In this document: positions 8,126 to 12,100 of the stretch, one piece after another
Numbering within the stretch: position 1 is the first letter of the stretch
Layout of the letters: the number at the start of each line of letters is the position of its first letter
Origin: Acidobacteriota bacterium
GTDB taxonomy: Bacteria > Acidobacteriota > Terriglobia > UBA7540
Length of the DNA stretch: 12,100 nt
NCBI GenBank assembly: GCA_021828245.1
Contig: JAKASC010000050.1
Location: forward strand, 1-12,100
Direction: 5' to 3'
Made by a program: the position numbers and the translations under genes
The notes under the pieces: model-generated
What the model was told of the DNA's origin: nothing
The model's input: the letters and a program-made list of their open reading frames with translations, nothing else
The model's database searches: none

Positions 8126-9136
8126 GTGCAGGCAAAGCTCGGCGTGGCCGTGGTGGGTGTTGGAATGCTTGGGCGGCGACACGCCGAGAACCTGCGCCGC
8201 CACGTGCCGGAAGCGCAACTCCTCGCGGTGTGTGACTCCAGCCGTTCCCGCTCCCTCGAAGTTGCTGCGGACCTTGAAGTCGAGCAGGCTACCGACCGCC
8301 TGGAGGAGATCCTCGATCGCAAGGACATTCAAGCTGTGGTCATTGCCACTCCGTCCAAGTTTCATGCCGAGCAGATCGAGGCTCTGGCTCGGGCCGGCAA
8401 GCACATCTTCTGCGAGAAGCCACTGGCGCTCAGCCTCGCTCAAGCCGACCTGGCGTTGGCGGCTGTTGGCGCTGCCGGCGTCCAGCTTCAAATCGGATTT
8501 ATGCGGCGCTATGACCCTGGCTACGCTGCCGCATTCCGGCGGATTGAAGCGGGAGAGATTGGCGAGCCGGTGATATTCAAGTCGGTCGGGCGCGACCGGC
8601 AGCCGCCTCCGGTCAGCTTTTTCGAGGGCGGTGTGAACGGCACCTTGTTCAGCGATGCGGCCATTCACGACTTTGATTTGGCGCGCTGGATGATGAGCGA
8701 CGAAGTGGGCGCGGTGCATGCGTACGCGGGGGTATTGGCCTGCCCGGAACTGGCTCGCTTCGACGATGTGGATGCCGCCTTAGTGAATCTTCGATTCGCA
8801 CGCGGTGGGATCGGCAACATTGAGACGTTTCGTAAATCGAGCTACGGTTACGACATTCGCACAGAGATTTTGGGGACGCGGGGCGCCGTGCAGGTCGGCT
8901 ATCTCCAGCAGACTCCTTTTCAGGTTTTGACCTCAACGGGCATCGCGCACGATGTGGTGGAGCACTGGCTGGTCCGCTTTGCCGACGCTTACTTGGCCGA
9001 GCTGCGCGACTTCGTGCGCTCCATTCGATCTGATGCACCGGTGCGGGTCAATGGCAAGGATGGTCGTCAGGCGCTGGCCGTGGCCCTGGCGGCCGAACAA
9101 TCCTACCGTCAAGCCGGGCCGGTCGCCCTCGACTGA
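8126..9136 (+). CDS. Gfo/Idh/MocA family NAD(P)-dependent dehydrogenase, inositol 2-dehydrogenase-like
   Basis: A 336-residue cytoplasmic oxidoreductase. The N-terminal Rossmann fold shows VVGVGMLGRRHAENL (Gly11, Gly13, Gly16) for dinucleotide binding. CEKPLALS carries the family lysine (Lys98). The C-terminal alpha/beta domain has SDAAIHDFDLARW, with Asp177 and His181. This Lys/Asp/His set matches the catalytic triad of myo-inositol 2-dehydrogenase (IolG), so oxidation of a cyclitol or sugar hydroxyl is likely; the exact substrate is open because the family is broad. The length is typical. GTG 8126 is supported by AGGAGG at 8116-8121, four bases upstream, and starts right before the first beta strand. 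It follows the transporter gene by 103 bases on the same strand, which suggests a small import and oxidation module. No other iol genes are in the window. Confidence 0.88.
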   Translation: MQAKLGVAVVGVGMLGRRHAENLRRHVPEAQLLAVCDSSRSRSLEVAADLEVEQATDRLEEILDRKDIQAVVIATPSKFHAEQIEALARAGKHIFCEKPLALSLAQADLALAAVGAAGVQLQIGFMRRYDPGYAAAFRRIEAGEIGEPVIFKSVGRDRQPPPVSFFEGGVNGTLFSDAAIHDFDLARWMMSDEVGAVHAYAGVLACPELARFDDVDAALVNLRFARGGIGNIETFRKSSYGYDIRTEILGTRGAVQVGYLQQTPFQVLTSTGIAHDVVEHWLVRFADAYLAELRDFVRSIRSDAPVRVNGKDGRQALAVALAAEQSYRQAGPVALD

Positions 9137-9606
9137 AAACCGATCCGAGGGGTTTCTCATAAGCTGCTGGAACGGCCTCGAGCGCGCGCGTGGTTCGATG
9201 ATCGGGCGCTGGGCGGGTTGAGCGTGAATATCGTCTTTGGTCTGGCACGTCTCAGTTTACGGGTAGGCATCATCGGCACGATTGGGGTTGTTCAGATGCG
9301 ATGCCGCGATGAGAAGAATTGACGGAACTCCTTGGCCCTGACGCGGGCGGGCTGATTGCTTTCATTCGTCAGGAACAAAACTGAGTCGGTCGAGGCGTCC
9401 AAGTGCCACGGGTTCGCGCCCGAACCCGGCCAACCATCGCCCTCCCCGCCGGGGCGGGACCATATGCGCGTCCACCACCAAATCCCCCGCCGAGTTCATC
9501 CCGCTGGGTCGGGGCCCGCACTGTCCGCATCCCCGGCGCGCGGCAATATTGAAGGGGGATTAGGCCATAGAGATGGGGTAAAGGAAGCCGGCCAAAGCCC
9601 ACGCGC
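9137..9606. other. 470-base gene-free stretch between convergent genes
   Basis: No frame on either strand has a convincing product, ribosome site or family resemblance. The stretch separates the rightward dehydrogenase gene from the leftward exported-protein gene, so it should carry transcription ends for both. The only clear structure is the hairpin at 9409-9428 and a smaller GC stem at 9445-9458 (CCCGC-CGGG-GCGGG). No tRNA, rRNA or insertion-sequence ends were recognised. Confidence 0.6.
9409..9428. terminator. perfect 8-bp hairpin between convergent transcription units
   Basis: CGGGTTCG (9409-9416) and CGAACCCG (9421-9428) form a perfect 8-bp stem with the 4-base loop CGCC, readable on both strands. 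Its place between two convergent genes suits a bidirectional transcription end. Neither side has a T-run, so it could instead be a protein-binding palindrome or an intergenic repeat unit. Confidence 0.35.
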
Positions 9607-10305
9607 CTAGTCCGGAAGCGGCCACCCCGCAGACCCTTTGGGCGGCGGGATCTTGACGAAGCGCTTTCCGTTCCAGCGGAACCATATCGGCGGCGGGGAA
9701 ACATCTAGGCCCCGGTGTTTGACAAGGGCCGAGGCGAGCGCCACAAACGGGCCGCCCGGTTTGGAAAAGAGGTAGAAGTAATCCATGCTGCCGTTCGGCG
9801 GGAAGATATTTTGCCACCCCCACAGGTTCGACCACAAATAGACTTCGAGGCGTCCGCCGAGGGCCGCTCCAATGCCCGCAACCACGGCTACCGCGTCAGT
9901 TCGCACCCCGGGCAGATGAACAATCCTAATAGCGCGTGGTATGAGCAACACCTGATCTCGGTACGATATTTCATACATCTTCTGGTAGCCCCGTGGCGTG
10001 CGGTGCAGGAGGTCTATGAACAGGGTCTTCTCCACGCCGCGGAGAACCCGGGGCGTATAGTAGGCGAAGACCAGGTCTGAGGAATCGGGGCTGACGACGT
10101 GGCACTGCAGCACTGCGGGCCACTGGCTTTGTACCCGCCCCGTGCGATAGTTAAATGTATATAGCTCCGCCAACTGGCTATTGGGAGGTAAGAACTGGCG
10201 TGCGACGGCGACCGGGCTAGAGGCGGACGCTTCGCCGCGAGGTGTGGGCTCGTGCGCAACAGCAGTCAGGCAGACCAGCAGGGTTATTCCGACGGCTCGA
10301 ATCAT
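9607..10305 (-). CDS. exported protein of unknown function, copy B of a tandem pair
   Basis: A 232-residue protein. Residues 1 to about 17 form a signal peptide (MIRAVGITLLVCLTAVAHE), so it acts in the periplasm or outside. It is roughly 60% identical by eye to the protein at 10588-11277. Shared blocks are PVAVAR-FLPPNS, the LVFAYYTPR region, VVAG-GAALGGRLEV, WGW-N-FPPN, SPPP-W-RW-GKRF, and the identical last ten residues KGSAGWPLPD. Aromatic/Gly strands of the type 'GGRLEVYLW...RWNGKRFVKIPPP' look like an all-beta, perhaps propeller-like fold, but no family was recognised. Although the frame extends to TTG 10317, ATG 10305 is chosen. It gives a proper signal peptide, matches the start of copy A, and overlaps the stop of the upstream DPBB frame as ATGA, with GGAA upstream. 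This suggests translational coupling. It is last in the leftward cluster. Confidence 0.75.
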   Translation of the reverse strand: MIRAVGITLLVCLTAVAHEPTPRGEASASSPVAVARQFLPPNSQLAELYTFNYRTGRVQSQWPAVLQCHVVSPDSSDLVFAYYTPRVLRGVEKTLFIDLLHRTPRGYQKMYEISYRDQVLLIPRAIRIVHLPGVRTDAVAVVAGIGAALGGRLEVYLWSNLWGWQNIFPPNGSMDYFYLFSKPGGPFVALASALVKHRGLDVSPPPIWFRWNGKRFVKIPPPKGSAGWPLPD

Positions 10306-10577
10306 GGGAATTTCCAATCAACAGGGCCGTTCGTCCCGCCCCGGACCGTTGAGTAGGTTCCGTCGCCCAAGTCGATGCCAGCCCCGTTAGAGTTGCAAGA
10401 CCCCTCGAGCGTGACCGCCTGGGGCACTGCGGTACCTGTCCAGTAGGGGTCTGCCGGGCAGGAGCACGTGTTGAAGTTATTGGGGCCTGGGGTATTCGGA
10501 CACCATGGGCCCACGTCCTCCACCGGCACTTGCTGCTGCGCTGCCCCGTTCTCAACCAGCACCTGTTGGCCGCAGAG
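10302..10577 (-). pseudogene. duplicated RlpA-like (DPBB) domain lacking its N-terminal part
   Basis: An open frame ending TGA 10304-10302, whose protein matches the last 90 or so residues of the surface protein at 11274-12100. It shares LCG-QVLVENG-AQQQVPVED-GPWCP, GTAVP and the end SNGAGIDLGDGTYSTVRGGT through DWKFP. It has no signal peptide and no Ig-like part. The frame stays open upstream into the 3' end of the preceding gene but has no ATG, GTG or TTG there. The first possible start is GTG 10562, inside the domain, without a ribosome site. Over the last 31 codons, 16 codons differ synonymously from the parent and one changes an amino acid, so the copy evolved under protein-level constraint for most of its history. 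Either it was recently truncated by deletion, or it is translated in an unrecognised way. Its stop overlaps the next start as ATGA. Confidence 0.6.
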
Positions 10578-10587
10578 GACGCTTCGC

Positions 10588-11277
10588 CTAGTCCGGGAGC
10601 GGCCACCCCGCGGACCCCTTGGGCGGCGGGACCTTGATGAAGCGCTTTCCGTCCCAACGGTACCACAGCGGGGGAGGCGAAACGTTCAGGCCGGGATGGT
10701 TTGCAGTGGACAGCGCAACTTCCAAACCAGATTTTCGCGGGAAGAAGTACGTATAGCCGGTACTGTTAGGGGGGAAGACATTCCGCCATCCCCAGGGGTC
10801 GCGCCAGATGAAGACGTCCAGGCGCCCGCCAAGCGCAGCACCTACTCCCGCGACGACCGAAATCGCGTCCGTCTCCAATCCTTTCAAGCGGAGGACGCGA
10901 ATCGAGTCGGGTATCAGGAGCACATGGTCCCGGTAGGAGACAACGTAGACCTCCTGGTAGCCCCCGGCACCCCTGTGAAGGAGCGCAACGAAAAGCGTTT
11001 TGCTCATCCGATGGACCGTGCGAGGCGTGTAGTAGGCAAAAACTATGTCGTGGCTGTCGGGGGCAAGGACATGGGCGGTCAAGACGGCGGGCCACCGTTT
11101 CACGACCCTCCCCAAACGGAAGTTGAAGCTGTAAAGTGTGGCGAGGTAGCTGTTCGGCGGGAGGAAAGTGCGTGCCACGGCCACGGGGCCTGGGGCGGGG
11201 ACCTTGTTAGCCCTGGCGGGCCCCTGTGCCAATGCGTTTGAGCACACCAATAGCGTCAGAGCAGCGTATCGAGTCAT
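10588..11277 (-). CDS. exported protein of unknown function, copy A of a tandem pair
   Basis: A 229-residue protein. It has a signal peptide, MTRYAALTLLVCSNALAQ, with an Ala-Leu-Ala cleavage site near residue 17. The mature part shares with copy B the blocks GPVAVARTFLPPNS, DIVFAYYTPR, SYRDHVLLIP, VVAGVGAALGGRLDVFIW, WGWRNVFPPN, WYRWDGKRFIKVPPP and GSAGWPLPD. No enzyme motif or known family was recognised. The aromatic/Gly repeat of strand-like segments suggests an all-beta fold in the periplasm or at the cell surface. The frame extends to 11409, but ATG 11277 is chosen. It starts the signal peptide, has GGAAG close upstream, and overlaps the TGA of the Ig/DPBB gene as ATGA, so translation is probably coupled to that gene. 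This coupling, kept in both copies, suggests that the two products act together. Confidence 0.78.
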   Translation of the reverse strand: MTRYAALTLLVCSNALAQGPARANKVPAPGPVAVARTFLPPNSYLATLYSFNFRLGRVVKRWPAVLTAHVLAPDSHDIVFAYYTPRTVHRMSKTLFVALLHRGAGGYQEVYVVSYRDHVLLIPDSIRVLRLKGLETDAISVVAGVGAALGGRLDVFIWRDPWGWRNVFPPNSTGYTYFFPRKSGLEVALSTANHPGLNVSPPPLWYRWDGKRFIKVPPPKGSAGWPLPD

Positions 11278-11540
11278 GGAAACTTCCAATCTACCGGTCC
11301 GTTGGTCCCGCCCCGGACGGTCGAGTACGTCCCGTCGCCAAGGTCTATTCCGGCTCCGTTTGAACTGCAAGGGTTCGTGGCAGCATAGGGAACCGCCGTT
11401 CCCTGCCAACAGTTGTCATTCGCGCAGACGCAAGGATTGCTAGTGGTCGCTACCGAGTGCGGGCACCATGGCCCGGCATCCTCGACGGGCACCTGCTGCT
11501 GCGCCGTGCCGTTCTCGACGAGAACCTGGACGCCGCACAG
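10588..11540 (-). repeat. tandem repeat unit A (DPBB domain + exported protein)
   Basis: Parent-like copy of the duplicated block, about 0.95 kb. It runs from the Leu-Cys-Gly codons of the Ig/DPBB gene to the stop of its coupled exported protein. Unit B follows directly at 10577-9607. Divergence is substantial (roughly 60% protein identity by eye for the exported proteins), so the duplication is old or involved a diverged donor. Confidence 0.7.
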
Positions 11541-12100
11541 CGGGTCCGGGTTCCCTGAGTAAGGTAATGCCACGATCTGAGCGTTCGCGGGAATGATGTA
11601 TCCGCACGCTGTTTTCCCGCCGACATTTCCCTCGTCCGTCGCGAACACGTTCATGTAGACTTGGAAGAAGAACACCGTGCCGGTCGCGTTCGCGCTCACC
11701 ACAATTGTCCGGGTCGAGTTTGTGAGGCCCGACGCCTGCACCGCGGTCACGCTGGCGCTGGTGCTCCCCGAGCTGAAATTCACGCTCGAGGGCGCCGACT
11801 CGCCCACGCTGGTGTTGATATTTTGCAGGCTGAACGACACGTTTGCGTCATTGAAGCCGGTGTCGGGAACCACTCCCGTCGGAGACTTGGCCTGAATCTT
11901 TAGGTTGAACGGCTGCCTGGCGACCACCCCGTTCGGGTCGTTGGGCGCGCCGCCGCTCGTGATCGTGAACACCAGCGAGTCCACGTTGGCGGTGTTGCTG
12001 CCGGTGGCGTGGATCAAGTTGGAGACGCAGCGGGCTTGGGGCGAGTAGTAGTACCACTGGTCGCCGCTGTAAGCGGCCTGGATGGTGGCGCTGCCCGCGG
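11274..12100 (-). CDS. secreted/surface protein with Ig-like region and C-terminal RlpA-like DPBB domain (5' end outside window)
   Basis: Open from the right edge, with the stop at 11276-11274; 274 residues are visible. The first part, with SGDQWYYYSPQARC and then a Thr/Ser/Asn-rich strand region (QPFNLKIQAKSPTG, FNDANVSFSLQN, SASVTAVQASGL, RTIVVSANATG), reads like a bacterial Ig-like domain. The end, CGVQVLVENG-AQQQVPVEDAGPW to NGAGIDLGDGTY, follows the RlpA/expansin-type double-psi beta-barrel pattern 'v.V.n..v.V.DrGP...iDLs'. That fold is seen in lytic transglycosylases, expansins and other wall-binding proteins. A Cys-rich insertion (PCVCANDNCW) suggests disulphides, hence an extracytoplasmic location. 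The catalytic Asp of RlpA cannot be confirmed. Its TGA overlaps the ATG of the exported protein gene. The Ig and DPBB calls are fold inferences. Confidence 0.65.
   Translation of the reverse strand, partial: AGSATIQAAYSGDQWYYYSPQARCVSNLIHATGSNTANVDSLVFTITSGGAPNDPNGVVARQPFNLKIQAKSPTGVVPDTGFNDANVSFSLQNINTSVGESAPSSVNFSSGSTSASVTAVQASGLTNSTRTIVVSANATGTVFFFQVYMNVFATDEGNVGGKTACGYIIPANAQIVALPYSGNPDPLCGVQVLVENGTAQQQVPVEDAGPWCPHSVATTSNPCVCANDNCWQGTAVPYAATNPCSSNGAGIDLGDGTYSTVRGGTNGPVDWKFP

Larger units (their letters stand above)
9607..10577 (-). repeat. tandem repeat unit B (DPBB domain + exported protein)
   Basis: Copy B of a duplicated block. It begins at the codons for Leu-Cys-Gly before the DPBB domain and ends at the stop of the exported protein gene, about 0.97 kb. 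The same order, the same ATGA overlap and the same last codons plus stop (CCGGACTAGGCG) occur in unit A at 10588-11540. The two units are almost back to back, with ten bases between them. Confidence 0.7.

Noticed and set aside
8099..8719. 206-residue minus-strand frame opposite the dehydrogenase gene
   Set aside because: Shadow of the Gfo/Idh/MocA gene; no recognisable domain.
9362..9499. 45-residue minus-strand frame starting ATG 9499
   Set aside because: No ribosome site, Gly/Arg/Pro-biased composition and no resemblance to known proteins; it also crosses the 9409-9428 hairpin.
9314..9523. Words resembling conserved 16S rRNA (GAATTGACGG near 9315 and GGGGCCCGCA near 9512)
   Set aside because: The two words are almost 200 bases apart, whereas they are adjacent in 16S; the flanking bases do not match. 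Coincidence.
10306..10317. TTG 10317 as start of the exported protein copy B
   Set aside because: ATG 10305 matches the start of copy A, begins a proper signal peptide and forms the ATGA overlap; the four extra residues are just the read-through of the upstream gene's end in another frame.

Overview
The window looks like chromosomal DNA of an Acidobacteriota member or a close relative. The base composition is GC-rich. There is a remnant resembling the C-terminal part of the VWFA-related proteins that are expanded in Acidobacteria (TIGR03436-like). A LolA homologue, a signal-peptide-bearing porin and a class I glutamine synthetase fit a diderm bacterium. No search could be run, so the taxonomy is an inference from protein character.

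Layout. Positions 1-9136 read left to right: the tail of a TPR-type protein overlapping a lolA-like gene; an outer-membrane beta-barrel porin; glnA; a short hairpin-containing spacer; a decayed VWFA-related fragment; a secreted phosphoesterase of the phospholipase C / acid phosphatase type, followed by a plausible terminator; a 60-residue single-helix membrane protein; a multi-pass DMT/GRP-type sugar transporter; and a Gfo/Idh/MocA dehydrogenase with a candidate promoter. The stretch 9137-9606 has no convincing gene but holds a perfect 8-bp hairpin between the two converging transcription units. Positions 9607-12100 read right to left. They contain a cell-surface or secreted protein with an Ig-like region and a C-terminal RlpA-like (double-psi beta-barrel) domain, running off the right edge. 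It is followed by a translationally coupled exported protein of unknown function, a second copy of the DPBB-like domain without its N-terminal part, and a second coupled paralogue of the exported protein.

How the genes fit together. The left part is envelope and core nitrogen metabolism (lipoprotein trafficking, porin, ammonia assimilation). The middle is phosphate-ester hydrolysis plus a likely sugar or polyol import and oxidation pair. The most unusual part is the minus-strand cassette. A unit of about 0.95 kb, made of a DPBB domain and a downstream exported protein, is present twice in tandem. Both copies keep an ATGA stop/start overlap. The two DPBB copies have diverged almost entirely by synonymous changes over their last 31 codons, so the truncated copy was under protein-level selection for most of its history and may still be translated.
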